Part shown: one piece after another, positions 53,034 to 63,225 of the stretch
Position numbering within the stretch: the stretch's first letter is position 1
Layout: each line of letters opens with the position of its first letter
Assembly (NCBI RefSeq): GCF_004345245.1
Contig: NZ_SLUQ01000003.1
Coordinates: 1 to 64,000 of the forward strand
Source of the DNA: Rhizobium sp. BK251
Lineage (GTDB): Bacteria; Pseudomonadota; Alphaproteobacteria; Rhizobiales; Rhizobiaceae
Direction: 5' to 3'
Length of the DNA: 64,000 nt
The notes under the pieces: model-generated
Database searches by the model: none
What the model saw: only the letters and a program-made list of their open reading frames with translations
What the model was told of the DNA's origin: nothing
Program-made: the position numbers and the translations under genes

Positions 53034-53219
53034 GGGCTTTCCTTGGCGAAACGCATCGAAAACTGGGGCAAAGTTTTGCCGAATATTGGTTAACGACTGG
53101 TTTCCAAGGTCGCGAAAACAGGGCCTGACGCAAGGGAATGCAGGCATTCAAGATCTGCGCTGGCTCCGATAAACCACGGGAAAACATCCACCTTTTCCGT
53201 GAGGCGCTGGAGCGTCATA

Positions 53220-54338
53220 TTAATCATCCGAATCCTTCGTGGATCGCGGGGTAGCGGCCCGTCCGGCGATGCCGGGACTCAGGTCGCCGATGAAGTCGCC
53301 AATTCCGGGGCGTTTCAGGCCATTGAAGGGCAAGGGCCGGCACAGATCCATCGCGGCGATTCCAATGCGCGCGGTCATCAGCCCATTGATGACCCCTTCG
53401 CCGAGTCGCGCCGAAAGCTTCGATGCCAGTCCATGCCCGAGCACCTGCTGGACGAGGCTGTCGCCGGCGGCAATCGAGCCGGTGACGGCGAGGTGGGCGA
53501 GCACGTCGCGCATGAGACGGAGCATGCCGAGCGTTCCCGGCCTTCCGCCATAGAGCTCCGCTATCGCGCGAATGAGCCGGAAGGCCTCGTAGAGGACGTA
53601 GAGGAGATCGACGAGCGCGCGCGGGCTGACGGCGGTCACGATCGAAACGCGTTTCGAGGCGCCCAGTATCAGACCACGGGCCTGCCGGTCGAGCGGCGCC
53701 AGCAACTCGCGCTCGGCGAGTGCCACCAGATGAGGCGGGTCGATGATTTCGCCCTCGGTCGCCTTGAGGGCGGCGCGACCCCTGGCCGTTTCTGGCTTGG
53801 ACGACAGGAGCGTGGAAAGCCGGTGAACCAGGCTGCGTGCCCTGGCGGGGCGTGTCTCCAGAACCGCCGCCTCGGCTTCCGCCTTGATCGACTGGACCGC
53901 CGCAAGCCGCATGATGCCGGCGGTTTCACGGATGATGACGGCAATGACCGCGAGAACACCGATTGCGAGAACCGTCAGCGCCGCGTAGCCCAGCCAGTCC
54001 GTGCGGGCAAAGAGATCACGGATGAGGCGGTCGATCCAAAGCCCCATCGCCAGCGAAAACAGGATGCCGAAGGCGCCAAAGGCGATCCGGGCAAAGGAAA
54101 AGCCCCGCCGCCTCGACACGGCAATCGGCGGCTCGCCGTCCGATCCGAGGGATTGCGGCCCGATGAAGGGATCTTGCTCGTCCGGCGTAAGCGTCACTTC
54201 ACCTTCGAAGCTCTGCGGCTTGCGACGCGAGGGCTTGGACCCTGCGGCCTTGGATGCCTGCCCGTCATCAGCACCCATCTCAAGGGAGAAGGCTGCGGGG
54301 CGGCGGGGCTGGTTCAGGTCTTCATTGCTCCCGGTCAT
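53220..54338 (-). CDS. ycjF: YcjF-family (DUF697) inner-membrane protein
   Basis: A 372-residue protein with a disordered N-terminus, two membrane spans (about 83-103 and 115-137; FGILFSLAMGLWIDRLI and LTVLAIGVLAVIAVIIRETA) and a C-terminal DUF697 domain with GASKRVSIVTAVSPRALVDL. It is the usual partner of YcjX, a P-loop protein; together they may remodel or sense the envelope, and in some bacteria they belong to the phage-shock regulon. No psp genes are found here. It overlaps ycjX by four bases. Confidence 0.88.
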   Translation of the reverse strand: MTGSNEDLNQPRRPAAFSLEMGADDGQASKAAGSKPSRRKPQSFEGEVTLTPDEQDPFIGPQSLGSDGEPPIAVSRRRGFSFARIAFGAFGILFSLAMGLWIDRLIRDLFARTDWLGYAALTVLAIGVLAVIAVIIRETAGIMRLAAVQSIKAEAEAAVLETRPARARSLVHRLSTLLSSKPETARGRAALKATEGEIIDPPHLVALAERELLAPLDRQARGLILGASKRVSIVTAVSPRALVDLLYVLYEAFRLIRAIAELYGGRPGTLGMLRLMRDVLAHLAVTGSIAAGDSLVQQVLGHGLASKLSARLGEGVINGLMTARIGIAAMDLCRPLPFNGLKRPGIGDFIGDLSPGIAGRAATPRSTKDSDD

Positions 54339-55810
54339 GCAAGGCGATCCCCGAACAGAAACTGCATGGCCCGGTCGAGCCGTATGTGCGGCACCGACAG
54401 GGTGATTCCTCCGCCCGTATCCTCGAGGGGAGGCGGGCGGAAGCGAACGACATTCACCTCCGGCAGGTGGACGTTCTCGGGGTGGTTTTCAAGCGCTTCG
54501 AACAGGGATTGCGGGTTTTCGGGCAGGTCACCCGGAAAGATCGCGGTCTTGCGGATGCCGTCGAAGCGCTCGTTGCCGATGGTCTCGCCCTCCATGGGCG
54601 TGCCGACAATGACGGGAAGCGTGTGCCCGTCGCGCTGCACGCTGGCCTCACGCGTTGAGCGGACGGAGGCGAGCGCCATCACGTCAATCCCAGCGCCGGC
54701 CATGCCGATGCGCTGGATAGCCCGCTCGACGAGCCTGCGCGTAAGCGTCTCCAGCCGGTCGTGGCTCTCATGGTGGAGATGGTCGGCTTTCGTCGCCGCC
54801 ACCAGTACCCGGTCGATGCGGCGACCGAGAAGGGACGAGAACAAGGAATTGGTTCCCGGGCGGAAGCACGCAAGCACATCGGTCAGGGCGCGCTCGAGAT
54901 CCTGCACGGCTTCCGGGCCGCGATTGAGTGCCTGGAGCGCGTCGACGAGCACGATCTGCCTGTCGAGCCGCGCAAAGTGCTCGCGGAAGAACGGCTTCAC
55001 GACGACCGACTTGTAGGCCTCGTAGCGTCGTTCCATCATCGCGCGCAAGGAGCCACGCGGCGCCCTTGTCCCGGGAATGCCCATCAAGGGCGCAAAGGTA
55101 AGCGCGGGTGAGCCCTCAAGGTCGCCGGGCAGGAGGAAGCGGCCGGGAGGCAGCGTCGAAAGGGACCGCTCGTCGGATTTGCACGCCTTCAGGTAGTCGG
55201 CAAAGGCGGTGCTCAGCTTGCGCGTCAGCATTTCGTCGGCCGGCGCGTCGACATCGACGGAGCTCGTAAGCGCAAGCCAATCCTGCGACAGCCGGTGCCT
55301 GGTCCCGGTTTTTGCAAGGGCGAGCGTTTCCTCGCTGAACGTGCGGTAATCCTTGGCAAGCAGGGGCAGGTCGAGCAGCCACTCTCCGGGATAGTCGACG
55401 ATATCGATCGAAAGGCGTCCTGCGGAAAAGAGCCGGTTCCAGCCGCTTGCGCTCTGATATTCCAGCGTCAGGCGCAGTTCCGATATGGCGCGGGTCGAAT
55501 CGGGCCATATGCGCTCCTTCACGAGCGCCCGGATATGATCCTCGTATTGAAAACGCGGGACGGCATCATCGGGCTGCGGTTCGAGGCGGGCCGACGATAT
55601 GCGGCCGGAACGCGCGGGCTCAAACAGCGGCAGGCGCCCGCCATGCAGCAGGTTATGCACGAGCGAGGAAATAAAGACGGTCTTGCCGGATCGCGAAAGG
55701 CCGGTAACCCCCAGGCGGATCGTCGGATTGACGAGGCCGGTGGCGCGGGCGGCCAGGCTGTCGAGGGCGATCAGGGCGTCGTCGGTAAAGGAGGTCAGGC
55801 TTGGCGGCAA
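54335..55810 (-). CDS. ycjX: YcjX-family (DUF463) P-loop NTPase
   Basis: A 491-residue cytoplasmic GTPase-like protein. Walker A is GLSRSGKT (37-44); a second nucleotide motif is seen at IDIVDYPGEWLLDLPLL, a switch-like region; VAATKADHLH serves as the base-recognition motif. Length and order match YcjX (about 465 residues). It begins with TTG 55810 (MPPSLTSFTDDALIALDSL); no ATG is in range. Coupled to ycjF by an ATGA overlap. Confidence 0.9.
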   Translation of the reverse strand: MPPSLTSFTDDALIALDSLAARATGLVNPTIRLGVTGLSRSGKTVFISSLVHNLLHGGRLPLFEPARSGRISSARLEPQPDDAVPRFQYEDHIRALVKERIWPDSTRAISELRLTLEYQSASGWNRLFSAGRLSIDIVDYPGEWLLDLPLLAKDYRTFSEETLALAKTGTRHRLSQDWLALTSSVDVDAPADEMLTRKLSTAFADYLKACKSDERSLSTLPPGRFLLPGDLEGSPALTFAPLMGIPGTRAPRGSLRAMMERRYEAYKSVVVKPFFREHFARLDRQIVLVDALQALNRGPEAVQDLERALTDVLACFRPGTNSLFSSLLGRRIDRVLVAATKADHLHHESHDRLETLTRRLVERAIQRIGMAGAGIDVMALASVRSTREASVQRDGHTLPVIVGTPMEGETIGNERFDGIRKTAIFPGDLPENPQSLFEALENHPENVHLPEVNVVRFRPPPLEDTGGGITLSVPHIRLDRAMQFLFGDRLA

Positions 55811-55904
55811 AGCGGGATCCCAGCTGAAAAGTCCCCGGCAATATAGGAATGCAATTCGGTCGTGGAAAGAAGCGCTTGCCGGGAACCATCCCCGGCTAGC
55901 GTCG

Positions 55905-56408
55905 TTATTCGACGATTAAATCGGCAAGGACCCAGCCAGTGCCGGCTGAACCATCGACATATTCGACGACCGCGAGCCCGCCCGTTGGAAATCCGTTCGG
56001 CAGTGCGCCGCTAAGCGCGTCGTGTCCGATCAGCGCCTCGAGCGCGTGTTCCATGGTCGGATTATGTCCGATGAGCATGATCGATTCAGGTGTGCCCTGG
56101 GATTGGACGATTTCGAGATAGACATCGACCGGAGCGTTGTAGAGTTCGTCCACGAATCGAAAGTCGACGGAGGATCCCATGGCGCGGCGAACGGCGTCCG
56201 CAGTCTGGCGGCATCGAACCGCCGTCGAGCTGATGACCACCTCGGGACGGTAGCCTTTGTCGGCGGCCCTGTCTGCAACGAGTTCGGCCTCGGCATAGCC
56301 GTTTTCGTTGAGGGAACGGTCGAAATCGCGTTCTCCGGGCTGGGCCCATCCTGCCTCCGCATGCCGCAGAAGATAAATCCGGTGTGGCGGAGGCGAGATG
56401 TCTACCAT
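55905..56408 (-). CDS. SixA-like histidine phosphatase
   Basis: A 167-residue phosphatase of the histidine phosphatase (RHG) superfamily. The catalytic motif LLRHAEAGW near residue 13 and the late His in MLIGHNPTMEHAL are both seen, with SSTAVRCRQTADAVR in between. SixA removes phosphate from HPt or PTS histidine proteins. The link with the HPt protein at 48737 is speculative. ATG 56408 is preferred; ATG 56438 is in frame upstream. Confidence 0.83.
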   Translation of the reverse strand: MVDISPPPHRIYLLRHAEAGWAQPGERDFDRSLNENGYAEAELVADRAADKGYRPEVVISSTAVRCRQTADAVRRAMGSSVDFRFVDELYNAPVDVYLEIVQSQGTPESIMLIGHNPTMEHALEALIGHDALSGALPNGFPTGGLAVVEYVDGSAGTGWVLADLIVE

Positions 56409-56689
56409 AGAGCGAGTTCCGAGGATGAAACAGGTCATTCACTAGCTTCTTTGTCGCAGATCCGTCAACCGCGCCTTGCGCCTCCTTCGCGCAATGGAGC
56501 GGCAAGCAGCTTTGTCCTTCCCACGTGGCAGCCGAAGTTACGATGTCTAATAAGTGATGAAAAAATAGACCTTTAGCCGAATTTTATGACAGATTTAAAA
56601 ATCTGTTTACCTATCGTATTTGGCTTGAATCAATACCGACGGTTGGGATATACACCCGGCCATGTGAGATGTTCTTCAGGAGAATCGCG
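56409..56689. other. Divergent AT-rich region upstream of dksA
   Basis: No gene is supported. It holds a perfect palindrome ACAGATTT-AA-AAATCTGT (56589-56606), about 84 bases before the dksA start, and several A/T tracts, so the dksA promoter is likely here. Confidence 0.5.
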
Positions 56690-57109
56690 TTGAGTGAGAA
56701 GATCGATCTTAGCAGTTACGTTCCCTCGGAAGAGGAGGAGTTCATGAACGTAAACCAGCGAGCATACTTCAGGGCCAAACTGGTCGCCTGGAAAAATGAT
56801 ATCCTTAGAGAAGCGCGCGAAACGCTGGACCACCTGGCCGAGGAAAGCGCAAACCACCCCGATCTGGCAGACAGAGCATCCTCCGAAACCGACAGGGCAA
56901 TTGAGCTCAGAGCGCGCGATCGTCAGCGCAAGCTTATCTCCAAGATCGATGCGGCGCTGCAGCGCATCGACGACGGCACCTACGGCTATTGCGAGGAAAC
57001 CGGTGAGCCGATCGGCCTGAAGCGGCTGGACGCAAGACCGATCGCTACGCTCTCGATCGAGGCGCAGGAGCGCCACGAGCGTCGCGAAAAGGTCTATCGG
57101 GACGAATAG
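56690..57109 (+). CDS. dksA: RNA polymerase-binding transcription factor DksA
   Basis: A 139-residue DksA. The coiled-coil tip has the DxxDxA motif (NHPDLADRASSE), which reaches into the polymerase secondary channel and works with ppGpp. The zinc finger is degenerate: Cys101 is present in YGYCEETGEP, but the other three ligand positions are Thr104, Ser122 and Ala125, so zinc binding through four cysteines is lost. This Zn-independent form is normal in Rhizobiales. TTG 56690 has AGGAG eight bases upstream; ATG 56669 is in frame but lacks a site. Confidence 0.93.
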   Translation: MSEKIDLSSYVPSEEEEFMNVNQRAYFRAKLVAWKNDILREARETLDHLAEESANHPDLADRASSETDRAIELRARDRQRKLISKIDAALQRIDDGTYGYCEETGEPIGLKRLDARPIATLSIEAQERHERREKVYRDE

Positions 57110-57136
57110 CAGAATCTATCGAAGATCGAAAATATC

Positions 57137-57174
57137 AGAGGTGCAACGAGCAGTCGTTGCACCTCTTTGCTTTT
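57137..57174 (+). terminator. Terminator of dksA
   Basis: Stem AGAGGTGCAACG with CGTTGCACCTCT and a 6-base loop, followed by TTGCTTTT. Confidence 0.88.
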
Positions 57175-57220
57175 GGGCGATCAGGTTTCCCCTTATGCGA
57201 CCAGGCGTCGTCCGGACGAG

Positions 57221-58201
57221 CTATTTGTCCCGGTTGACGCTCATCTCGCCGAAGATGCGAGCGACTTCCTTCTGGAGGGCTGCGTCCGAGCCGGTCATCG
57301 GCGCCATCTCGGGGTCGCGTCGCTGCATCTGGCCGGGCTGGGCCGGTCGCGATGCGGGGGCAGCACCCGGCAGTATGCGCTCGGCGGTCAGGTTGCTCGA
57401 CATTTCCGCCTCAAGAACGCGTTGGAAGTCGTTGCCCAACTCCTTCGGCTGGGGTGCCGGCGCGACAGGTGGCACACGCTCGGCGATAACCGGGGGCGTT
57501 TGCGGCGTCGCGGGCTCCGGGCTGCGGGGCGGCTGCGCAGTTTGCAGTGGTCGCTCGGGCTGGGGCGGCAATACGCGCTGGCGGGCGACCTCGAGAACCT
57601 CGGCCGCCTGCGACGCCTGCGCTTCGACGGCGACAGGGCGCTCCGGCGCGCGGGCCTGTACGGGCTCGCGCACGGCGGGAGCCACCGGTCTCACCGGCGT
57701 TTCGGGTGCGGATACCGCTACCGGCGCGACGACCGGCTGCGGGCGGTCGCGGATCGGCTCTATCGGCGCGCTGGCAACAAAGGTTTCATCGGGCTCGGAC
57801 GGACGGGCGACGGGTGCCGGGCGAGGGGGAGCCGGAGCTTCCGCGCGTGCGACAGGCACAACCGACATTTCTGGCGCGGCCGGTGCGCGAAGGGCATCGC
57901 TTGCGGTAGGCTCAGCAGTCGATATCCGGCTTTCGATGACGATATCCGTCGGCCCTCCGATCATGATCAGATGCTCGACATCGTCGCGGCGCAGCAGGAC
58001 CAGCCGCCTGCGCGCATCAACGGCGGCGGCATCCAGAACCTGGAGGCGCGGCTGCCTGTTCTTGCCGCCGCGCACGAAGGGCGACGGGGCGCGGCTACGC
58101 AGAATCCAGAGCACGGCGATGAGGCAGAGAAGCGCAATGCCAACCCCACCGGCGGCAATGAAAAGCCGGCTCCCATAGGCCGCAACGAGTTCGTCAAGCA
58201 T
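57221..58201 (-). CDS. FliO/MopB-like membrane protein with long Pro-rich tail
   Basis: A 326-residue protein with one N-terminal span (SRLFIAAGGVGIALLCLIAV, with LWIL) and a short FliO-like domain (RLQVLDAAAVDARRRLVLLR, then RDDVEHLIMIGGPTDIVIE), recognised as the FliO core. The rest, some 220 residues, is Pro/Ala/Glu-rich and disordered, ending in a helical tail. FliO assists flagellar export gate assembly, but no flagellar gene is nearby, so the role may differ. It diverges from cckA. Confidence 0.7.
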   Translation of the reverse strand: MLDELVAAYGSRLFIAAGGVGIALLCLIAVLWILRSRAPSPFVRGGKNRQPRLQVLDAAAVDARRRLVLLRRDDVEHLIMIGGPTDIVIESRISTAEPTASDALRAPAAPEMSVVPVARAEAPAPPRPAPVARPSEPDETFVASAPIEPIRDRPQPVVAPVAVSAPETPVRPVAPAVREPVQARAPERPVAVEAQASQAAEVLEVARQRVLPPQPERPLQTAQPPRSPEPATPQTPPVIAERVPPVAPAPQPKELGNDFQRVLEAEMSSNLTAERILPGAAPASRPAQPGQMQRRDPEMAPMTGSDAALQKEVARIFGEMSVNRDK

Positions 58202-58521
58202 CTTTCGATCGCTCCATTTGTCTCAACCACCGCGACAAGACGACTTTTCATCCGCTTAGGCAAGAGAGAGCTTCACTTTGTCCAAGGCGGCCTGATCGGG
58301 CGTCATCCTCGCCTGATTTCGCAATCCCCGCAGGCGTGAGGCGCAGCACCTTGTTACCCACATGCAAAATTGGCGCTGTTCTCTGTGAATTCAAGCGGCC
58401 TTTATGGGCGGCTGGCGGCTTGTGGCGCTTTTGGCCGCTGCTGCAAATTGCTAAGAAGGTTGCAAGGTTCCGATTCCTGGCCGAAGCCCGCGATGGAACG
58501 GCACCGCAATGCGAGGGATGC
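58202..58521. other. Divergent region between the FliO-like gene and cckA
   Basis: No separate gene is supported. The cckA frame is open upstream to a GTG near 58336, but no ribosome-binding site or family match supports such an extension. The cckA promoter is probably within 58340-58480. Confidence 0.5.
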
Positions 58522-61134
58522 ATGACGAAACTGCGCCAGTCCGACGACTACAATGTACCGCTGGTCGACCGGGGCGTTCGTTCAGGAACAGCCTTGCGCA
58601 TCATCCTGCTGGCGATCGTGCTGATTGCGGTTGCGGTCGCCTTCGTCGTCTTCAAGAATTCGCTCGACAACGAGATGGTGCTGGGCGTTCTCGGCATTCT
58701 CGCCATGGTCGGCATCTTCTTCCTGGTCTCCTCGGTGATCGGCTTCGTCGAGGTCATGCCGCAAACGCAGTCCGATAGCCTGGCGCGCTCCTTTCTCAAC
58801 ACCCATCCCGACGGAACGCTGATCACCGACGAGAAGGGCCGCGTCATCTATGCCAACGCAGCCTATGGCGAGTTGACGGGTGCCACCAAGGCGATGGAAG
58901 TGCAGACGCTCGAAACGCTGCTTTCGCGCCACCGTGAGTCCAATGAGGCGCTCTATCGGCTGGTCAACGGGTTGCGAGAGGGGCGGGAGGGCCGCGAGGA
59001 GTTCCGGCTGCTGCGGCCGCTCGGGCCTGTCGGGAGCAGCGGATCGGGTGCGCACTGGTACCGGCTGAAGGCGCGTGTCCTTTCATCGGAGCAGCGCAGG
59101 GAAAGCCTTTTCATCTGGCAGATCACCGACATCACCTCCGAGCGCGACGACCAGGAGCGCTTTTTCAAGGAACTGCAGAACGCGATCGACTATCTCGATC
59201 ATGCGCCGGCGGGTTTCTTCTCGGCCGGACGGCGGGGCGAGATATTCTATCTCAATGCGACGCTGGCCGAATGGCTTGGCCTCGATCTCACGAAATTCGT
59301 TCCGGGCTCGATGATGATCGGCGATCTCGTGGCGGGCGAGGGGCTGGCTCTGATTCAGTCCGTGCAGGCCGAACCCGGCCTCAAGAAGACTGTTTCTCTC
59401 GATCTCGACCTGCGCCAATGGAACGGGCAAAGCCTGCCGGTGCGCATCGTCCACAGCGTCACATCAATGCGTGACGGCGCGCCGGGCGAAAGCCGCACCA
59501 TCGTGCTTGCCCGCCAGAAGGGCGATGACGCTGATCAGTCCGCTTCCGCCGCCTCGATGCGCTTCACGCGCTTCTTCAACAATACGCCGATGGCGATTGC
59601 CTCCGTCGACGGCGACGGCCGCATCCTGAAGACAAATGCGCCATTCCTCAAGCTTTTCGCGGACGTAGTCTCCCGCGACGATGTCGAGCGCGGCACGCTG
59701 CTCGAAACCATTGTTCACGAGGCTGATCGTTCCCGTGTGCGGGAGGCGCTTGCCGAGGCGAAGGACCGGCAGGGCGATATTCCGCCGATCGATTCCCGCA
59801 ATCCGCGGGACGAGACCCGGCACTTCCGCTTCTACGTGAATGCCGTGATCGACCAGAGCGACGAGGCACCGGAGGAGGCGGCGATCGTCTATGCCGTCGA
59901 GGTGACCGAGCAGAAGGCGCTCGAGACGCAGATGGCGCAGACGCAGAAGCTGAATGCCGTCGGCACCCTTGCCGGTGGCATCGCGCATGACTTCAACAAC
60001 GTGCTGACAGCGATCCTGCTCTCCTCCGACCACCTGCTGCTGCAGGCGCGCCCGGCGGATGCGAGCTTTGCCGACCTGATGGAAATCAAGCGCAACGCCA
60101 ACCGTGCCGCCGTGCTGGTTCGCCAGCTTCTCGCCTTTTCGCGCAAGCAGACGATGCGGCCCGCCATCCTGAACCTGACCGACGTTGTCGGCGACCTGCG
60201 GATGCTGGTCGACAGGCTGCTTTCCGGAACCAACGTACGCCTCGACGTCGAATACGGGCGCGATCTCTGGCCAGTAAAGACGGACCTCTCGCAATTCGAG
60301 CAGGTGCTCATCAACCTGTGCGTCAACGCGCGTGATGCGATGCCGCAGGGCGGAAAGCTCACCATCCGCACGCGGAACCTGCCGGCCGGTGACGTTGCCG
60401 CCTTCAACTATGCCGACCTACCGCATGAGGACATGGTGCTGATCGAGGTTGCCGACAGCGGCACGGGCATCGCGCCGGAGATTATGGACAAGATCTTCGA
60501 GCCGTTCTTCACCACGAAGGAAGTGGGCAAGGGCACCGGTCTGGGGCTTGCCATGGTCTATGGCATCGTCAAGCAGTCCGGCGGCTATATCCATCCGGAA
60601 TCGGAGGTCGGTTCGGGCACGACGTTTCGCATCTTCCTGCCGCGGCACATCGTCGAGGCATCCGCTGCAACGGAGAGCAACGGCTACCAGGTCGAGGGCG
60701 TACCCATGTCGGCGGACGCTGCCCCACAAGTCGTGGTCGCCGCCGAGCCCGCCGATCTTACCGGCAAGTCTGCGGTCGTTCTGCTCGTGGAAGACGAGGA
60801 GGCGGTTCGCCGGGGCGGAAAGCGCATGCTCGAGACGCGCGGGTATACCGTCCACGAGGCGGGCTCCGGTGTCGAGGCGCTCGAGATCATGGACGAACTG
60901 GACGGCAAGGTCGACATCGTCGTTTCCGACGTCGTCATGCCGGAAATGGATGGGCCGTCGCTGCTGACGGAACTGCGGAAGAAATATCCGGACATGAAGT
61001 TCATCTTCGTGTCCGGCTATGCCGAGGATGCGTTTGCCCGCAATCTCCCGGCCGACGCCAAGTTCGGCTTCCTTCCTAAACCCTTCTCGCTGAAGCAGCT
61101 CGCGGTCGCCGTTCGAGAGACGCTCGACAACTGA
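58522..61134 (+). CDS. cckA: Cell-cycle hybrid histidine kinase CckA
   Basis: An 870-residue hybrid kinase at the top of the CtrA phosphorelay. Two N-terminal spans (about 25-45 and 52-77) are followed by PAS-like domains ([20 protein letters not shown]), the HisKA box with His489 in [16 protein letters not shown], an HATPase domain ([14 protein letters not shown], then [15 protein letters not shown]) and a C-terminal receiver with Asp803 in [17 protein letters not shown] is five bases before ATG 58522. In alphaproteobacteria CckA passes phosphate through ChpT to CtrA and CpdR. Confidence 0.95.
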   Translation: MTKLRQSDDYNVPLVDRGVRSGTALRIILLAIVLIAVAVAFVVFKNSLDNEMVLGVLGILAMVGIFFLVSSVIGFVEVMPQTQSDSLARSFLNTHPDGTLITDEKGRVIYANAAYGELTGATKAMEVQTLETLLSRHRESNEALYRLVNGLREGREGREEFRLLRPLGPVGSSGSGAHWYRLKARVLSSEQRRESLFIWQITDITSERDDQERFFKELQNAIDYLDHAPAGFFSAGRRGEIFYLNATLAEWLGLDLTKFVPGSMMIGDLVAGEGLALIQSVQAEPGLKKTVSLDLDLRQWNGQSLPVRIVHSVTSMRDGAPGESRTIVLARQKGDDADQSASAASMRFTRFFNNTPMAIASVDGDGRILKTNAPFLKLFADVVSRDDVERGTLLETIVHEADRSRVREALAEAKDRQGDIPPIDSRNPRDETRHFRFYVNAVIDQSDEAPEEAAIVYAVEVTEQKALETQMAQTQKLNAVGTLAGGIAHDFNNVLTAILLSSDHLLLQARPADASFADLMEIKRNANRAAVLVRQLLAFSRKQTMRPAILNLTDVVGDLRMLVDRLLSGTNVRLDVEYGRDLWPVKTDLSQFEQVLINLCVNARDAMPQGGKLTIRTRNLPAGDVAAFNYADLPHEDMVLIEVADSGTGIAPEIMDKIFEPFFTTKEVGKGTGLGLAMVYGIVKQSGGYIHPESEVGSGTTFRIFLPRHIVEASAATESNGYQVEGVPMSADAAPQVVVAAEPADLTGKSAVVLLVEDEEAVRRGGKRMLETRGYTVHEAGSGVEALEIMDELDGKVDIVVSDVVMPEMDGPSLLTELRKKYPDMKFIFVSGYAEDAFARNLPADAKFGFLPKPFSLKQLAVAVRETLDN

Positions 61135-61169
61135 TCGGTATCGAGCGTCAGCGGAGCCTATAGTCTCCC

Positions 61170-62093
61170 TCAGGCGAGGGCTACGGCGATCTCCGCGGCG
61201 AGCCGCGCATTGTTTTCGACGAGGGCGATGTTCGTCGCGAGACTGCGGCCGTCGGTGATCTGGAAGATCGTTTCGAGGAGATAGGGCGTTACCGCCTTGC
61301 CGGCGATCTCGTCGCGCTCGGCACTGTCGAGGGCGCGGCGGATATAGATCTCCATTTCCTCGCGCGGGATCTCGTCGGCCTCCGGTACCGGATTTGCGAT
61401 CAACATGCCGCCATCGATGCCGAGCTGGTCGCGCACGGTCTGGAAATTGGCTATTGCCGCCGGACTGTTCAGGGAAAGCGGGCTCGGCAGGCCCGATGAA
61501 CGCGACCAGAAGGCGGGGAATTCGTCGCTGTCATAGGTCACGACCGGAACGCCGCGCGTTTCCAGCACTTCGAGCGTCTTGGGTATATCGAGGATGGCCT
61601 TCGCGCCGGCGCAGACGACAATGACGCCGGTGCGGGCGAGCTCCTCGAGGTCGGCGGAGATATCAAAGCTTTCTTCCGCGCCCCTATGCACGCCGCCGAT
61701 GCCGCCGGTTGCAAAGACACGGATCCCGGCGCGTGCGGCGGCGATCATCGTGGCGGCAACCGTGGTGGCGCCCGTCCGCCGTTCGGCGATCGCGAAGGCG
61801 AGGTCGGCGCGGGAAACCTTCATGGCGTCCGTCGTCTTCGCCAGCTTCTCGAGTTCCTCGGGCTCCAGGCCGATATGCAACGTGCCATGGATAACGGCGA
61901 TCGTGGCCGGCACGGCGCCTTCCTCACGGATGATGGCTTCAACGCTGCGCGCCATCTCGATGTTGCCCGGATAGGGCATGCCGTGGGTAATGATGGTCGA
62001 CTCCAGCGCGACCAGCGGCGCGCCTCGCAGCTTCGCGGCGGCGACCTCCTTGGAATAGGCTAGCGGCAGAAGGGGCGAAACGGGTTTTGCCAT
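61170..62093 (-). CDS. psuG: Pseudouridine-5'-phosphate glycosidase
   Basis: A 307-residue enzyme that splits pseudouridine 5'-phosphate to uracil and ribose 5-phosphate. Family motifs are VALESTIITHGMPYPGN near residue 29, ATGGIGGVHRGAEESFDIS, and TYDSDEFPAFWSRSSG. The length matches E. coli PsuG (312). ATG 62093 has GGA seven bases upstream; ATG 62105 is four codons earlier. It lies just downstream of psuK, completing the two-gene pseudouridine salvage operon. It converges on cckA with no clear terminator between. Confidence 0.94.
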   Translation of the reverse strand: MAKPVSPLLPLAYSKEVAAAKLRGAPLVALESTIITHGMPYPGNIEMARSVEAIIREEGAVPATIAVIHGTLHIGLEPEELEKLAKTTDAMKVSRADLAFAIAERRTGATTVAATMIAAARAGIRVFATGGIGGVHRGAEESFDISADLEELARTGVIVVCAGAKAILDIPKTLEVLETRGVPVVTYDSDEFPAFWSRSSGLPSPLSLNSPAAIANFQTVRDQLGIDGGMLIANPVPEADEIPREEMEIYIRRALDSAERDEIAGKAVTPYLLETIFQITDGRSLATNIALVENNARLAAEIAVALA

Positions 62094-62124
62094 TTGATCA
62101 TCCATTTTATTGGGCTTCGGTGCT

Positions 62125-63075
62125 TCAGGACAGAATCTGAACTTCGGGCACGAGAGCAAGCATTCTCTTGATGAGTTCGGGAGAAAGATTGTCCGCCGTT
62201 GCCTGCGGCGATGCCACGGTTATCGCCGCACATGCGGCCCCGTGACGCACGGCCTCGACGATCGTCTCGCCGGAGAGCAGGGCGGCAAGCGTGCCGGCGG
62301 CGAGGGAATCGCCCGCACCGGTCACATCGGCGACTGCCTCGACGACGGGTGGTGTGAGGCTGGCGGCCGTCTCGCCCGAAAACGCAACGAGCTGGTCGCG
62401 TCCGCGCGTGATCACGCCGCCCTTGAGACCGAGCGCACGCAGGTGGCGCGGCCAATCGCCGGCATCGTCCGGCCGCTCGCCGCTCAGCGCCACAGCCTCG
62501 GCCTCGTTCATGAACAGGTAGTCGATGCTTTCAAGGCAACCGCGCAGCCGAGAGACCTTTGCCGGGGAAATCGCGATAGCGGCAAGCGGCTTTCCGCCGG
62601 CAAGCGCGCGGGCAGCAATCGCCTGGAGCGTTTCTTCGGGGAGGTTCGCATCGCAAAGCACGAGATCCGTCTCGTCGAATGCATCGCGCACCGCCCGGAT
62701 CGAAAGCCTTCTGGGGACGAAGAGCCGGTAGAGATCCATGTCCGCAAGCCCGATGACCAGGCTGCCGTCCTGCTCGATGATCGCCGTATAGCTCGGCGTC
62801 TTGCGGTCCAGGAAGACGAAGGGACGGTCGTCGATGCCGGCATCATGGGCTGCCTGCGAGACGATCTCGCCGGTGGAATCGCCGCCGCGCGGAGAGATAA
62901 GCCGAACGTCGAAGCCGAGACGGACCAAATTGCGGGCGGCGTTGAAGCCGCCGCCACCCGGTTCCTCGAACCATGTTCCCGGGTTGCTCGCGCCCGGCTC
63001 CGTCTTGCCGAGGACGCGTCCGCGACGGTCGATATGGGCACCGCCGAGCACGAGAATCTTCTTCGCCATCGTCAT
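62125..63075 (-). CDS. psuK: Pseudouridine kinase, PfkB family
   Basis: A 316-residue ribokinase-fold enzyme. The first PfkB signature is GGGGFNAARNLVRLG and the second DVTGAGDSLAAGTLAAL, which holds the catalytic Asp. It phosphorylates pseudouridine to feed PsuG, whose gene follows after about 30 bases. ATG 63075 or ATG 63069 can serve as start. It diverges from recA. Substrate is assigned by operon context, since PfkB kinases look alike. Confidence 0.92.
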   Translation of the reverse strand: MTMAKKILVLGGAHIDRRGRVLGKTEPGASNPGTWFEEPGGGGFNAARNLVRLGFDVRLISPRGGDSTGEIVSQAAHDAGIDDRPFVFLDRKTPSYTAIIEQDGSLVIGLADMDLYRLFVPRRLSIRAVRDAFDETDLVLCDANLPEETLQAIAARALAGGKPLAAIAISPAKVSRLRGCLESIDYLFMNEAEAVALSGERPDDAGDWPRHLRALGLKGGVITRGRDQLVAFSGETAASLTPPVVEAVADVTGAGDSLAAGTLAALLSGETIVEAVRHGAACAAITVASPQATADNLSPELIKRMLALVPEVQILS

Positions 63076-63225
63076 TCCGATTCAGTGTGTTTCGATGCGA
63101 ATCGCCGCCGTCCGTGGAGAACTGCAGCTGCCCGTTTCGATCCCGTAAGCTCTTGCTAAGAAAGGAAAAAACAAACGCAGAACGAAATTCATTTTACCAT
63201 TTTCTTTCAATCGTTTGATGAGGCC

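Noticed and set aside
52415..53219. Possible frameshifted or degenerate gene around the unknown exported protein.
   Set aside because: The 183-residue frame has a start, signal peptide, ribosome-binding site and stop, and adjacent stretches are simply short intergenic spacers.
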